Shown: positions 26,901 to 36,860, counted from the first letter of the stretch. The stretch: DNA of 63,708 nt from Streptomyces sp. FIT100 (GCF_024584805.1 NZ_CP075715.1:7901557-7965264); one strand, 5' to 3'. The notes: generated by a model not told the origin, from the letters alone. Numbers and translations are program-made.

Positions 26901-27825
26901 CGAACTGTTGAGGTGAGGTGAGGTTAGGCGGGGTGTATTGGCTGGGAACCAGATCTTCTTTCCATGGGACACCCAGGACGGTGCCGGCGTACACGGTTCC
27001 GGTGATGGAGAGAGCGTCCAGATTGGTATTGTCCGGAACCGACCAGCCAAATTGTTTTAGAACCTCGGATACATTTGCGGTATTCTGGTTTACAGGGTCG
27101 GCTCCGCGGTGAGAGTACCAGCCGATGACCAGGTAATTGATGGTGATCTCACGCTTGCTCTCGTCGCGCTCGTCCCGGGGGGAGCTGTCATGGAAAGAAA
27201 GCGTGTTCTGGTTGTGTGGCTGGCAAAAAGTGTAGCCGGGAAGACCCGTACTGTTGGCAGTCAGAAACTGCGGGTTGTCCACTCCTGACCAGTCGTGCGG
27301 CTCCTCGCTGACTTCTTCTTCATCCAGAGGGAAGACGGCTCCGTAGGCGATATTGTCGGGGTATGTGCCAGTTACCGCGTCCTCGTCGGTATTTCTCACC
27401 GGAAGAGGTGTCCCTGCTGCCTCGTCGTCTGAGTCATCCGCGGGTGTATCGCTGCGGATCAGCCAGAACTTCCAAGACGGCTCGGAGCCCGTATTGTTCG
27501 TGGGGATGCTGTGACGGACGACCAGCCATCGGTTCGGGAGTAAGGGGAACACGCCCGGGTCGGGCGCGGAGAGGTTAGGCTGGGCCATGTCGTGGTCGCT
27601 GCTTGCCGCGGTGTACACATGGCCGGGCCGACCGGTGCGCAGAGCGGTCGGGGCATCCCAATGGAGAAAAATGCCTTTGGGCTCGTCCGAGCTCGCCTCG
27701 CCGGGTTCAGCCGGACCGTGATTGAGAAGTGCGGAGAAATCAGGGCGTTTTTTTCGCACCTCCTCGACAGTTTTGTCGTTGACGAGCAGAGCCTCGGCGA
27801 TAATGGGAACGATAAGCGGGCTCAT
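23935..27825 (-). CDS. very large protein of unknown function (1296 aa), low-G+C cluster
   Basis: A 1296-aa protein that I cannot assign to a named family. No signal peptide or membrane segment is seen. Near the N-terminus is a stretch that I associate with a family of large uncharacterised bacterial proteins: GIFLHWDAPTAL (about 51-62), then FPLLPNRWLVVR (about 93-104). Central helical sequence (about 400-500) includes LTSLNRAQDRYDRADRQVND. The C-terminal third is beta- and loop-rich. Two TTA leucine codons are in frame (27541-27543 and 25516-25518). It is the last gene of the block, 209 nt after the 777-aa gene. Lower G+C than its surroundings suggests horizontal acquisition. Confidence 0.8.
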   Translation of the reverse strand: MSPLIVPIIAEALLVNDKTVEEVRKKRPDFSALLNHGPAEPGEASSDEPKGIFLHWDAPTALRTGRPGHVYTAASSDHDMAQPNLSAPDPGVFPLLPNRWLVVRHSIPTNNTGSEPSWKFWLIRSDTPADDSDDEAAGTPLPVRNTDEDAVTGTYPDNIAYGAVFPLDEEEVSEEPHDWSGVDNPQFLTANSTGLPGYTFCQPHNQNTLSFHDSSPRDERDESKREITINYLVIGWYSHRGADPVNQNTANVSEVLKQFGWSVPDNTNLDALSITGTVYAGTVLGVPWKEDLVPSQYTPPNLTSPQQFGLDGQPAAQGISIAVGQSPIESCNVLLQDTSIPPEETLLFEAFLSNLLSPPTRPSLPDHTEETDPLYAFEYSRHDSTFTSAPGGQRWLLAPAPDAKKPIAQLTAGEIQELTSLNRAQDRYDRADRQVNDLVARLKGAWWISSPSYFGLGEEFPQAPDEVDTAAIKKISARLKDAAGRRALIGKEISLKATSLRRKLEGVDPPQRILTPTPLPPFRQVGNPVITVANAQDRKRSAQADGYLAGLLPVRALSGTPTSTAISLPASLTDHSLLSTPAEAALPTLLTEFNDLIKAVISGIGNKDINKMEGRGSGKNESFNKVAPHDPYVRWWRQPWRPAHLEWQADLYPNTIEGDGKSPTEQYVLTHENPIENPYRPYRLTEYFHKSYSSSAAERKIEQDQVRTIARGYSYILPILEGHTRYRLKHAAELTQEPEAKDAYDGLNQDIANNSWDLLSATLCGVNEALAGRKPDIFLPVRSANLPPDQPDDLTYIPKTPTTLPEHWFATPDPKVLCARVPHLPLASIENSATYDDDLHARGDDSFPATRSAQMRLTSLTIHDSYGRFLDLSEDLVLVAPPLFVEHSGTIDTRSYTHLDNDEHDDIAATALIDLRPRLHQGARLNFDYLSPTTGSSQLIPVPDLPDPADANPVHGWLMATRLGQRDAILCYTPQGEPLFDLHCIGNGPATARPLPGSRYTNPQDTGFKQHHPVLYDFLVPLLKDPVGDGTGALPALLSALQQNLTHIAPPSLHGAAGNTLALLIGRPCALATARLRLELDGPPLPSPTLSGLANDSVPDTTPWPVLLGDSSLYTDGLIGYYLTTDDMTRDFTKLHTPHPAASGSDPTNYTQQATPDDITLTLQDSTQPDSQRKDTYVTLLTCPHNSVHATTDILPVASLTLPPETIDRALSSIRPALPLGPLLTPTPFSTEDSSPILMPVPALTAETDTWQWAQPHPDASWTRHPLAPPQPTDEAPTAAAYAQTGYLCLSPEEEL

Positions 27826-28034
27826 GTTTACATACCCTTCTTTATGCTTTTCCCTGGTCGTGTGTTACGGAGATATTTTCACCTTCAGCTTTTACACGTG
27901 AGGGTGGGAGGCTGCGGCGACGTGGCTCATCGGTGTGGGCAAGCCGCGTCTCCTCCACCTCAAGCTGCTGGTCGCCCTGTGCAAGCCGCTTTGACGGCCC
28001 GGATCACGGGCCTTGTTCAGGCTGCCCCCGGCCC

Positions 28035-30368
28035 TCATCTGGTCAGCGCACCGAGGTTGGAAAAGTCCATGGTGAGGGTGGTGGGTGGGTTGAGCATTTG
28101 GAAGGCGAAAGTGGCTGGGGTGACCTTGGGTTCTTTCGGCATGTCCTTGATGAGATTGGTAATGTTGACGGTTTCGGGGTGTCGACCGTCTGTTGGTGAA
28201 GTGAGGTAGTTGGTGATTGTTAGTTTGCTGCCACTCGCCGTGCCGTAGATGTCTCGTAGAGTCTTTCCCCATCGACTTCCATCGCAGCCGAATTCGAGGG
28301 CGTGTGGTGGCTCTCTGAGCGTGAGGCTTTTGGGAGTTTCGTTGAAGATGAGGAGGACTGTTTCCGGGCCGAGCTGCCGGTGGGTGATGAGTTTGGCGCT
28401 TCCTCCGACCGTGAAGATACCGAGGCCGTTTGCATCGTGGGTGTCGTAGACGTTGAGGGGCCAGCTGCGGATGATGCGGGAACGGATGAGCACGCCACAG
28501 GCGGGTGCGGGGTCGACGGACGTGAAGATGACTTCTTTGACGGTAGGGGTAAGGGCGTGGTCCAGGGCGGTGTGGGCGCCGATGGTGAGCATGCCGTCGG
28601 CGAAGGCACTGAGCCAGTGCTGGTCGATGGAGAAAAAGCGGATGCTATCGGGGGGGAGTACTGCTTCGGCGTGGGGGAGTAGATACCAGGTGGGTACGAG
28701 GGCCAGCATGGCTGTGGGATTCCACTCCCATTCCGATGCCCCGGTCTCTTCTGTTGCATACGCCTCGTGCCAGGCCTGGGTTTTGCTGTTGGGAGTGGTG
28801 GCGGAGGAGAACTGGCGTCGGAGTGCTGTGGCGAGCGTGCCTGGGACGTGTTCCTGGCTGAGGACGCTGAAAGCATGGTCGTGCAGGGCCCGGCGGTGGG
28901 GCGCTGGCCTGGGAGGCATGGTCCCTGCCGCGAGGTGGGGTGTTCTCCCTTCGCGCAGGACGTTGGTGATGTCATCTCCCAGGCCTCGCCTCATGTACGT
29001 GTCGAAGGCTGCGCGCAGGGAGGCCGGTTCCGTCATCTGAGTGAGTGTCTCGGTAGTGAGATCTGCCTCGTAGAGTTGGCCGGCGGCGGGGGAAAGAGTG
29101 GCTGCGGCGAAGGTCATCAAGGTCTTGACGCCTGCGTGTCTGAGGATGAAGAGCTGGTCGCACAGGTCACGGTGAGAGAGGACGAGTTGGGCTCCGATGG
29201 TCCAGGCGGAGGCCAGGCTGATATCGAACATGCCGTCGGCGGAGCTGTAGATGAGTGCTTCGTCGGCGCAGCTGAAGGGCCGGTGGGCGGAGGGCGGGGC
29301 CGGCGGGGGTGGCCATGGTCCCAGGGCTCCGCGGTACCAGGAGACCGTCTTTTCCCCTGTGGCCACGATGTGGGAGATGGGGACGTAGCCGGCGTTCAGC
29401 CGCTGGGTCACTTCCTTGGCGGCTTGCTGTTGTGCGCTCGTGCTTCCGGAGGGCAACGCGGAAGAGGGAGCGAACCGGAGGCGGTTGAGGCTGTGCAGGC
29501 TGTCCTCGGCCATGTTCTCCAGTGCCTCGGTGAAGCTTTCGTCGTCGACGATCGAGGTGAATGACCAGGACCACAGCGACAGCAGGCGCACCGTGCGGCC
29601 TTTGGATGCGAGGTCCGTCTCCGTGAGGTGGTCCTCGTGGCCCAGGAGCGATACAAGGTGGGCGGTGTAGCGGCAGGGGCTGTCCGGCAGGTTCGCCCCG
29701 CCGGGCAGAGTACGGGGGAATCGATTGGCGATGACCTCGCTGCAGGCTGGCCAATGCGGTGTCATGCCTCCTTCATTGAGGGGGGTTGGCTCTTGCCGGC
29801 GAACGTGGGCGAGGTAGGGCAGCGTGCTTTGGGGGTCGGCAGGCAGGAGCCGCCGGAAGGCCTGGACGCTGAGGTCGATGGTGGTGCATGTGGCTTGTTC
29901 GGGTGGGGTGCCGGCACCCTTGTCGGGCAGGAGCACGCCGTCCGGAGGGGAGGCCGGGGCGATCAGCTCACGTGCCTGGCCGGTCTGGATGTCCGTTGGA
30001 CTGCTCTCGCCTTCCGCGAGCACGAGCAGGGCCAGGGCGGGCACCTCCGTCCACTTCGGGTCCGCGATGGTGCGGGTCCATGGCAGATAGGGGTCCCGTA
30101 GCGAGATGTAGGGCAGGAGATGGCCGCATGGTGTCGAGGAGTCGGGCGCTGGAGAGCAGGCTTGGACATCCTCGGGGGTCAGGCTGTATCGCAGGGCTCC
30201 GACGGTGAATTGCTGTTTGCCGGATTGAAAGTTCCATTCGAATGAAGGCGAGCCGGTGTTCTTGACGGTCTGCTCGACGTTGATGGAATAGGTGCCGGTC
30301 TCCATAGGCGGTAACCAGGCATCGTAGACTTCGAAGCCACCGCCTGACGAGTCGGGTTCTGTGGTCAT
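28035..30368 (-). CDS. large protein of unknown function (777 aa), coupled to DUF6603-like gene
   Basis: A 777-aa soluble-looking protein of unknown family. ATG 30368 overlaps the stop of the upstream 863-aa gene (ATGA), showing translational coupling; the longer open frame to 30662 lies inside that gene. The N-terminal part starts with a beta-rich region (TGTYSINVEQTVKNTG) and contains LRYSLTPEDVQAC, then LPYISLRDPYLPWTRTI and PALALLVLAEGE. This succession feels like a conserved family though I know no name for it. Codon 19 is TTA (30312-30314). The coupling implies that this protein and the DUF6603-like protein are made in matched amounts and may form a complex. Confidence 0.8.
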   Translation of the reverse strand: MTTEPDSSGGGFEVYDAWLPPMETGTYSINVEQTVKNTGSPSFEWNFQSGKQQFTVGALRYSLTPEDVQACSPAPDSSTPCGHLLPYISLRDPYLPWTRTIADPKWTEVPALALLVLAEGESSPTDIQTGQARELIAPASPPDGVLLPDKGAGTPPEQATCTTIDLSVQAFRRLLPADPQSTLPYLAHVRRQEPTPLNEGGMTPHWPACSEVIANRFPRTLPGGANLPDSPCRYTAHLVSLLGHEDHLTETDLASKGRTVRLLSLWSWSFTSIVDDESFTEALENMAEDSLHSLNRLRFAPSSALPSGSTSAQQQAAKEVTQRLNAGYVPISHIVATGEKTVSWYRGALGPWPPPPAPPSAHRPFSCADEALIYSSADGMFDISLASAWTIGAQLVLSHRDLCDQLFILRHAGVKTLMTFAAATLSPAAGQLYEADLTTETLTQMTEPASLRAAFDTYMRRGLGDDITNVLREGRTPHLAAGTMPPRPAPHRRALHDHAFSVLSQEHVPGTLATALRRQFSSATTPNSKTQAWHEAYATEETGASEWEWNPTAMLALVPTWYLLPHAEAVLPPDSIRFFSIDQHWLSAFADGMLTIGAHTALDHALTPTVKEVIFTSVDPAPACGVLIRSRIIRSWPLNVYDTHDANGLGIFTVGGSAKLITHRQLGPETVLLIFNETPKSLTLREPPHALEFGCDGSRWGKTLRDIYGTASGSKLTITNYLTSPTDGRHPETVNITNLIKDMPKEPKVTPATFAFQMLNPPTTLTMDFSNLGALTR

Positions 30369-32956
30369 GACCTTCCTTCCAGAAGCAGGGGCACGGCGTC
30401 CATAAAGGCGGACGGGTCGTGCCTGAAGGTGCTCAAGTCGCCGATCGGATCGGGATCGCTCGGGTCGGGATCGAATCCAGGAATGTCGGCCTTGGAGAGC
30501 AGCAGGTCCAGTGCGCTCGCCCGGACCGAGTCCGTGGCATCCAGACCGGTCTTCAATGCCTGCATCGTGCCCGAAGGCAGCCGTGTGCCGTCCTGCAGGC
30601 ACGAGAAGTTCTTCGACGCCGTCTCGTTCGCGAACTTGATAGAAGTACTCACTCTTGACCATGCCTCCGCCGAGATGAGGATCGGAGGCGTGCGGCGGGG
30701 GGAAGGAGGTTTGAGGACGATGCCACTGACATAGCCCTCGACCAGCTCAGCCTTGTCTGCTTTGGGCCACTGCCACAGGGCGCTGGGAACCCCCTTGTTG
30801 TCCGGCTTTGCGACCCATACGTCGGACGGAGCGGTCTCTTCATTCGCGGCAGCCCATTGCACCTCCACGGCGGCGGATTGGGACCCTTCCTGCTGGACCG
30901 TGATCGTCATGGCGGATGTTGCCTCGGCGGTCTGCAGGGGGCGGATGCACAGGTTCTCCTTCTGCGGTGCCTGAGCCGTCTCCGGATCGACGCCATTGAC
31001 GCTGATGCTGGTCAGCGGAACAGCAGTGGAGACCGACAACGCCATCGACTCCAGGGTGAACGCCCACGCGGGCGCGAGGGAGGGCTGGGAGTCGGGCTGG
31101 GCTGAAGGCAGCAGTCCCTGCACCGGCACGACGCTGAGGACCTTCTCGTTCTTCTCGTCGGCCTGGGTATAGGTCTGGGCACCCGGCGGCTTGCCGCCGG
31201 GAAGCAGCCGTTCCCGGAACTCGGCTGGGGTCAGCGGGGCAGGGGCCTTCAGGCCGGCCCCGAAGTCCACGTCGACCGAGTACCCCAGGATGTCCACGTG
31301 TGCATGCCCACCCACGGGCGGGCCCCATATCCGTCCACTCACGCCAACGTGCCCGCTGAAAATCCAAACGGATGCGTGCACACTCGCACCCCAGTCGACG
31401 TCGAAATGCAGCGGATCCCACTCGATGAGTGCATCTGCATAGGCGTTGCAGTCGATGTTGAGAGGCCCAAGTTTGGCGTGGAGGCTCGCGTCGAACCCTG
31501 CCATGAAGGCGTGCGGGGTCAGCGCGGCATAGCATTTGCCCCAGATGTGAATGTTATTGGCGACGTGCCAGTCGAATCCCAGGCGCTTGGGAACGGGGTA
31601 GTGGGAGGGGACAGAGAAACGCGGGTGGTAGCCGCCCACACTGACCACGAAATCCCCGGAGTGACCACTCCCACCGAACCACACGCGCACCGCCGCCCCG
31701 CCGGACAGCGTGCAGTTCCGGTCCACGACGAATGACCCGTCCGCGATCTGTGCGTCGATCTCCAGGACATCCTTGCTGCTGCGGTATTCCCCGCGTACGT
31801 CCACTGTCAGTTTGGCCCAGGGCGAGGCGGGGGCCTTGGGGAACTGCGCAGAAGCCTGCCCGTAAAGGCCCACGACCAGCTCGCGTCCCAACTGCAGAAT
31901 CGCCACTGCGTTGACGTCCACCAGTTCATAGACCAGTGCCTCGAGCCCCGCCGCCAGCCAGATCGTACCCGGCTGGGGCGAAACCCAGGGGTCCGGGGAC
32001 TGCAGTAGTTTGTCCAGCTGCCCCAGTGGCTCCGTGTCCGAAGCGCCCTCGTGGAGCATCTTGACGAACGGGAATTGCGAGACCTCATCGATCTTGGGGG
32101 TCCGTACCCGTGTGTGGTAACCGAACCCAGCCGCCAGCTTCTCCAGCCGGAACATGGGCGGCCCAACCGACTTCTTCGACAAATCCAGAATCCCGAAGAT
32201 GAAAAGCGACGGATCGCCTGCCGTCTTTTTCCCGTAATACCCGAGGGCCGTTACACCGATCGCGGGCGTGGCAATGACGGCCGCACCGCCCACTGCAAGA
32301 TCGTAGCCAGGCTTGTGCAGATTGAGAAACTCTCCGGCAATCGTCAGCGGAGGGTGGTTGAACTCCAGGCTCAGCCCGTCCAGATGGAACTTCGGATGCG
32401 CTGGATCCTTCAGCGGAACCTCCGCTCCCAGGCCTTTGGTGCCCAGCCGAATCCCTCCCGCCCCCACACTCGCATCCGCTAGCAGCAGCAAACTCCCCGA
32501 CTTGTACCCCGCCCCCAATCGGCTCAGGTGCACCGAGCTCAGCGACCGATCGACGTCCCACCACTTCGTGGCTGCCTCATCCGAGGCTTCCGATGTGTCA
32601 CCCGCGGCATAATACGAACCCAAGGTCTCTGGCAGAGCAGCCGCCGCGTTGCTGTGAAATGGCACATACAGCAGTCTGCTGGTGTCGCCGGCCGCCAAGT
32701 CCACCAGCAGAAATCCCCCCTGACCCAACTGTTCCGGCACCTTTATCTCACCCGCCAGATCCTGGATCTTCTGGATCTGCTTCGGATCAGTGACAGGGGA
32801 AGAGCTGTAACCGAGCTCGAGACTATTGAGCCCAATACCTTGCCCTGACGGAATGATCGAGTCCACCAGAGGTAGATGCAGCTGTATGTCTTTTAGGTCC
32901 AAACTACCCAGTAAAACCCACGTCCGGCCGGCGTTAGTCACCTGAGGATCACTCAC
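30365..32956 (-). CDS. DUF6603-like protein (863 aa)
   Basis: An 863-aa protein that matches what I know of DUF6603, a large domain of unknown function. The diagnostic-looking stretches are GGYHPRFSVPSHYPVPKRLG (about 437-456), ALTPHAFMAGFDASLHAKLG (about 474-493) and ALIEWDPLHFDVDWG. The N-terminal 150 aa have LLGSLDLKDIQLHLPLVDSI and lead into repeated amphipathic beta strands. The C-terminal ~250 aa are different and partly helical. GTG start at 32956 with GGAGG 6 nt before it. No export signal. It is the first gene of a coupled pair with the 777-aa gene. Function unknown; the beta-rich build suggests a structural or binding role. Confidence 0.8.
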   Translation of the reverse strand: MSDPQVTNAGRTWVLLGSLDLKDIQLHLPLVDSIIPSGQGIGLNSLELGYSSSPVTDPKQIQKIQDLAGEIKVPEQLGQGGFLLVDLAAGDTSRLLYVPFHSNAAAALPETLGSYYAAGDTSEASDEAATKWWDVDRSLSSVHLSRLGAGYKSGSLLLLADASVGAGGIRLGTKGLGAEVPLKDPAHPKFHLDGLSLEFNHPPLTIAGEFLNLHKPGYDLAVGGAAVIATPAIGVTALGYYGKKTAGDPSLFIFGILDLSKKSVGPPMFRLEKLAAGFGYHTRVRTPKIDEVSQFPFVKMLHEGASDTEPLGQLDKLLQSPDPWVSPQPGTIWLAAGLEALVYELVDVNAVAILQLGRELVVGLYGQASAQFPKAPASPWAKLTVDVRGEYRSSKDVLEIDAQIADGSFVVDRNCTLSGGAAVRVWFGGSGHSGDFVVSVGGYHPRFSVPSHYPVPKRLGFDWHVANNIHIWGKCYAALTPHAFMAGFDASLHAKLGPLNIDCNAYADALIEWDPLHFDVDWGASVHASVWIFSGHVGVSGRIWGPPVGGHAHVDILGYSVDVDFGAGLKAPAPLTPAEFRERLLPGGKPPGAQTYTQADEKNEKVLSVVPVQGLLPSAQPDSQPSLAPAWAFTLESMALSVSTAVPLTSISVNGVDPETAQAPQKENLCIRPLQTAEATSAMTITVQQEGSQSAAVEVQWAAANEETAPSDVWVAKPDNKGVPSALWQWPKADKAELVEGYVSGIVLKPPSPRRTPPILISAEAWSRVSTSIKFANETASKNFSCLQDGTRLPSGTMQALKTGLDATDSVRASALDLLLSKADIPGFDPDPSDPDPIGDLSTFRHDPSAFMDAVPLLLEGRS

Positions 32957-34203
32957 AATGCCCTCCTTATGTAGAGGAATCTAGAACCGTAAAACCCGCG
33001 ATGGGAAATCCATGATGCTACCTCGGGTCAAACAAGATGCGGATCTGTCAGGCTGCCCTTTGCAGGGCTCGCACGTTCACGGAGCCGGTCAGCGCGACGG
33101 ATATGACCCGGATCAGCGGTGTAAGCCCTACCGAAGGGGCGTCCCATAACTGCCGGTCATGGGTGGGATGATCTCGCTGTGGCTGGTGCGATCATGCTGT
33201 CGGAGCCGTCCTTGACAGCCCTTCTCACCGGGTTTGAGCCCGCGCCGGTTCGGCAGACTGACCCCCTGCGCTGTGGCGTGCCGGGGTGCGGACCCGGGAC
33301 GCAAGGACCGTGGGACCTGGGACCGGATCCTGCTGGTCGCCGCGCACAGGCGCACGAACGTCCCCCTGCGCCAACCGGCCCCGCTGTTCGCGGTGTCCAA
33401 GCCCGCGCCGCAGACCCCGCGACACACCATCGCCGAGCAGTCGGAGAACTACCGGTACTCCACCAGCCACCAGGTCGCGATCGACGCCGGCACTCGCTTG
33501 CTCGTCGTGGTCGGGCGGCCGGTCGCCGGCAATCGCAACGACGGCAAGGCATGGGATGAATCCAGTGCGAAAGAGGCCGTCGCCCACACCACGGTCATCG
33601 CGGACAGCGGCTACCGGGGCGCCGGCCGGGTCATCCTGCACACCCCCGAAACCTCATCCCCACCGGGTGACGAATCAGCGAGCAGGCCAGCAAGCACGCC
33701 CGTGGTCATTCGCGGGACAGCCCCTACCCACCGCGACCTCCTCGGGTGGTAAGTACTTCCCGTCACCACCATCGGTGTTGGGGCTGAGCTGTGAGGTCTG
33801 CCAGGACCGTGATCTCCAGCTGCCGGCAGGCAGTGACGACCACGCGGCTGCGGGCGGGGCTGATGTTCACGGTCCCGCCGGGGCGCGCTGGTGAGTGGAC
33901 GGGCGTTGGGCCTTGCCGGGGCGGTCGCTCGTGGCGTGGCCTGTCTGGCCGAACTCATCGACGGTGCGGCTGTGAGAGTGTGCCTCGGCCTGGCGAAGGC
34001 GCAGAGCCCAGGCGAGGGCGGGCGATGAGGGCGACGAGCGGGATCACACTGCGCACGTCGGGTGGGCGCATCCTCGCTGACGACCAAAACCGAAGCACCC
34101 GTATCCCCTATCAACAGCCTACGTAAAAGAGCTCACTCAGGCTGGGGCCTCCCCTGATACGGGCTGGCGCCATCACTCGATCGGAGGCAAGGCAAGAGGA
34201 ATA
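32957..34203. other. intergenic gap with IS remnant inside the cluster
   Basis: A 1.25-kb break in the minus-strand gene block. It contains the transposase remnant at 33185-33752. AAGGAGGGCATT before 32956 is the ribosome-binding site of the DUF6603-like gene. The remainder (33753-34203) has no gene that I can support. Confidence 0.6.
33185..33752 (+). pseudogene. IS5-type transposase remnant
   Basis: The plus-strand translation carries LSEPSLTALLTGFEPA at the start and then, in another frame, NYRYSTSHQVAIDAGTRLLV, VVGRPVAGNRNDGKAW and TTVIADSGYRGAG. These are clear pieces of an IS5-type transposase. The middle is deleted and the frames do not agree, so it is inactive. It sits between the 696-aa and 863-aa genes and on the opposite strand. 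Confidence 0.8.
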
Positions 34204-36294
34204 TCAATCATCCGGGTTGGTCTGGAGTTCCCCGTTTGCGAAGATTCCGTCCTTGGTCAGAAAAAGATTCTTGAAACCAAGGCGGGTTCTCAGCAGTACG
34301 AGTTCTGTCCCCTCTTCCCAAGACAGCGGTTGACCTTTGACCGTGATCTTACTGTCCGACACGTCGATGTCCCCGTCTTTCAGCTCAAATCGGTCACCTG
34401 AGATCACGCCCAGCGGGTTGGCTTTCCCTGGTTCCGACACCGAAGCTTTCTCAAATCCGCCGAATATCCAGGGGTTGGTGAAATCCTTATTGCATTCGAA
34501 GTAGTAACTAACCCCGGCATATCTGGTTCCGTATATGCTTTTCAGGGGTACTTTACTTACCTTTGTTGAACCATCCTGGGGTGAAACTTTAGCGGCGTAT
34601 ACACGGCTCGCTCCAGGTACGCCGACAGAAAGTACCACGTCGTCGTTTCTAGGGATCTCGATTTCCACATTCGTCATGGACCCGTCTCCCCTTACGGCCC
34701 CGTTGTCGTCAAAAACCTCACCTTCCGATTCCGATTTCATATGCCACTCATAGGCGACTTTGCTCAAGTCGCACTTCGTAGGCATTTTTGATTTGATGGG
34801 GAGGAACTGCGGCAGGGAAAGCTCACGGATGTCTTCGTCCACCGTCGCCGTTTCCCTTATGTAGTCAACGTCCGAGGGCGAGCCGCCGAGGAATACCATA
34901 CTGGCTCTTCTCTTGCTCGACAGCCACACCGCCCTTCCGACGACGCAAGAGAGATGGTCGTACCAGCGGAAATTGGTCTGCACTGCACAATAGTCATTGA
35001 ACCGACCCCTATAATCCGAGGAGATCCGGATCAAATTCGCCTCATGAAGCTCTTTGGTCACATATTCCCGAGGTTCGGTTTTAATTTCGTCGAACACCCC
35101 ACCGTCGAAGTAGAAGGGGAGTTCTTTTGCCATGGAGAACTTGTCGTAGGGCGGGGTGTTACTGGGAGGCATGGTGGTGGGTTCAGGGCCGGTCCAGGTG
35201 ATGGTGGCCTTGGCGAGCTTTGTCCAGTCATCGACGGTGACCAATGAGGAGGACGTGATGGTGATGGTGCTTCCCTTGGGGGTGAAGATGGTGAAGGGGG
35301 TGTTCGTGCTTCCTTTATGGAAGGTCAGGCCTTGCCCATTGTTCGGAGTCACGATCTTTATGGTGTTGGGGGTGGGGCTGCCGCCGATTGTGGGAGGGAA
35401 GACGCCGAGGAGGCGTCTGTAGGTGGTGAGGTTGATTGTGTAGTAGCCGTCTGCCTCGGCGGTGAGGGTCAGGGGCTCGTTGAGCCAGTATTCTTGGGTG
35501 TGGACGATGTTTTCGGTGACGGTGAGATTGTGGGTGACGGTGAGATTGCTGAACTGGTAGTCGGCGCCCGCTACTTCGAGTGACAGCGACTTTCCCTCTG
35601 CGCTTGTGGCGTTCAGGTTGAATGTGGTGTCCTCGGTGAGGGTGAGGGCGTTGGGAATTCCGTTTTCGGGATAGGAACGCTGGGTGGAGGGGAGCTCCTT
35701 TGTCCCTAATGGTCCACCTGACAGGGTGAGGCGGCTTTCCGTGATATCGGTGGCATTCCAGTCGAGATGGATCGGGTGGTTCTTGACGTATTTTGTCTGA
35801 GTGGTGGCCATCTGGCCGGTTGCCGTGAAGCTCTTGATCCGTGGTTTGCCATCGCTCTGCTGCTTTTCGACAGTCACGGACTGGTGTGTGCCGTCACTGA
35901 GTTTTGCCGTAATGGTGGCGGTTCCCGGGGCGTCGTTCATGTTGACGTCTGAGAGGGTGAGGAGCAGGCGGTCTGTTTTGTGCCCGTCGCGAGCTTTGAG
36001 TGTGACCTCATACGCATTGGACTTGATGTTACTGGTTGCTTTCCACCAGGGGCTGTTGTCCACGGGATTGTTGTCGCTGCCAACCGTAAACTCGATATAC
36101 CCACAGTCTTTCGCGCTGACCAGATCAGTCGCGGTGGATCCTACGGGCAGAGAGACGATCACCTCGTTGACGGAGCGGTTGCGGAGGGCGAAATCGAAGT
36201 TGAGAGTGACCTTTTTCGTCGTGGCAGTGATATCGCCTTTAGGAGGCAGTGAGGAGACCCAGAACCATTTGTCATCGTTTGGCGTGGTGTTCAT
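34204..36294 (-). CDS. 696-aa protein with Ig-like module, low-G+C cluster
   Basis: A 696-aa protein of unknown function without signal peptide or membrane segment. Residues about 148-258 form an Ig-like module shared with the 117-aa and 558-aa neighbours (IKSFTATGQM ... HLDWNATDITESRLTLSG ... FSNLTVTHNLTV). The region around 440-480 has several Cys and aromatic residues (GRFNDYCAVQTNFRWYDHLS, CVVGRAVW). The C-terminal half has YECN-like and WIFGGFEKA stretches of unknown family. A TTA codon is in frame at 35707-35709. ATG 36294 with GGAA upstream. Codon use is much less G/C-biased than in typical Streptomyces genes, a sign of transfer. Confidence 0.8.
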   Translation of the reverse strand: MNTTPNDDKWFWVSSLPPKGDITATTKKVTLNFDFALRNRSVNEVIVSLPVGSTATDLVSAKDCGYIEFTVGSDNNPVDNSPWWKATSNIKSNAYEVTLKARDGHKTDRLLLTLSDVNMNDAPGTATITAKLSDGTHQSVTVEKQQSDGKPRIKSFTATGQMATTQTKYVKNHPIHLDWNATDITESRLTLSGGPLGTKELPSTQRSYPENGIPNALTLTEDTTFNLNATSAEGKSLSLEVAGADYQFSNLTVTHNLTVTENIVHTQEYWLNEPLTLTAEADGYYTINLTTYRRLLGVFPPTIGGSPTPNTIKIVTPNNGQGLTFHKGSTNTPFTIFTPKGSTITITSSSLVTVDDWTKLAKATITWTGPEPTTMPPSNTPPYDKFSMAKELPFYFDGGVFDEIKTEPREYVTKELHEANLIRISSDYRGRFNDYCAVQTNFRWYDHLSCVVGRAVWLSSKRRASMVFLGGSPSDVDYIRETATVDEDIRELSLPQFLPIKSKMPTKCDLSKVAYEWHMKSESEGEVFDDNGAVRGDGSMTNVEIEIPRNDDVVLSVGVPGASRVYAAKVSPQDGSTKVSKVPLKSIYGTRYAGVSYYFECNKDFTNPWIFGGFEKASVSEPGKANPLGVISGDRFELKDGDIDVSDSKITVKGQPLSWEEGTELVLLRTRLGFKNLFLTKDGIFANGELQTNPDD

Positions 36295-36860
36295 GAGCTG
36301 TTTCCAACCTTCGTTCTCACAGGAGAGGGAGCGGCCATGGAGGACACTCGATATGCGCCGGCTGAGCGATCTGTCTGCACGTACCGAGTCGACTTGGAAC
36401 TGGCAAGAGGATCATGCGTGGAACTCTGAACCGTCCCCGACAGATGAGGCTGTACGGGCAGGAAGCGAATGCCTGGTGGAGTTCGGTGCGGGTGGCGTCC
36501 CCACCGGACAGCGATGCTTTGAACTGATGGAGCAGAGCGAAGATCTGCCCGACTCAACGATTCAGCGGCGGTGCCGGCCGGCGATGTGGAATGACACGTC
36601 TGCCGCAGATCAGACGGAACCGGGGCAGGGCCCAGCCGCGGCCTGTCGACCGAACGAACGCACACCGGGTTCACTCACACCTTCCTCTGTCGAAGAGAAT
36701 GAAGAGGTGTTCGCCGGGTGTGCGCAGCCAGGCACGGCCCCGGTCGCCCAGGGTCGTGATCTCTCCGTCGGCGGGTACAGGCTATGGCCGTTCGGTGAGG
36801 GGCGTTGTCTCCCCGCCGCGCGATGGCCTGACAGTCGCCGCGCGCATGCCGATCCGGGAT
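36295..36860. other. intergenic gap within the cluster
   Basis: 566 bp with no gene that I can support. The higher G+C of 36300-36850 compared with the neighbouring cluster genes suggests inserted or rearranged DNA. Confidence 0.5.
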
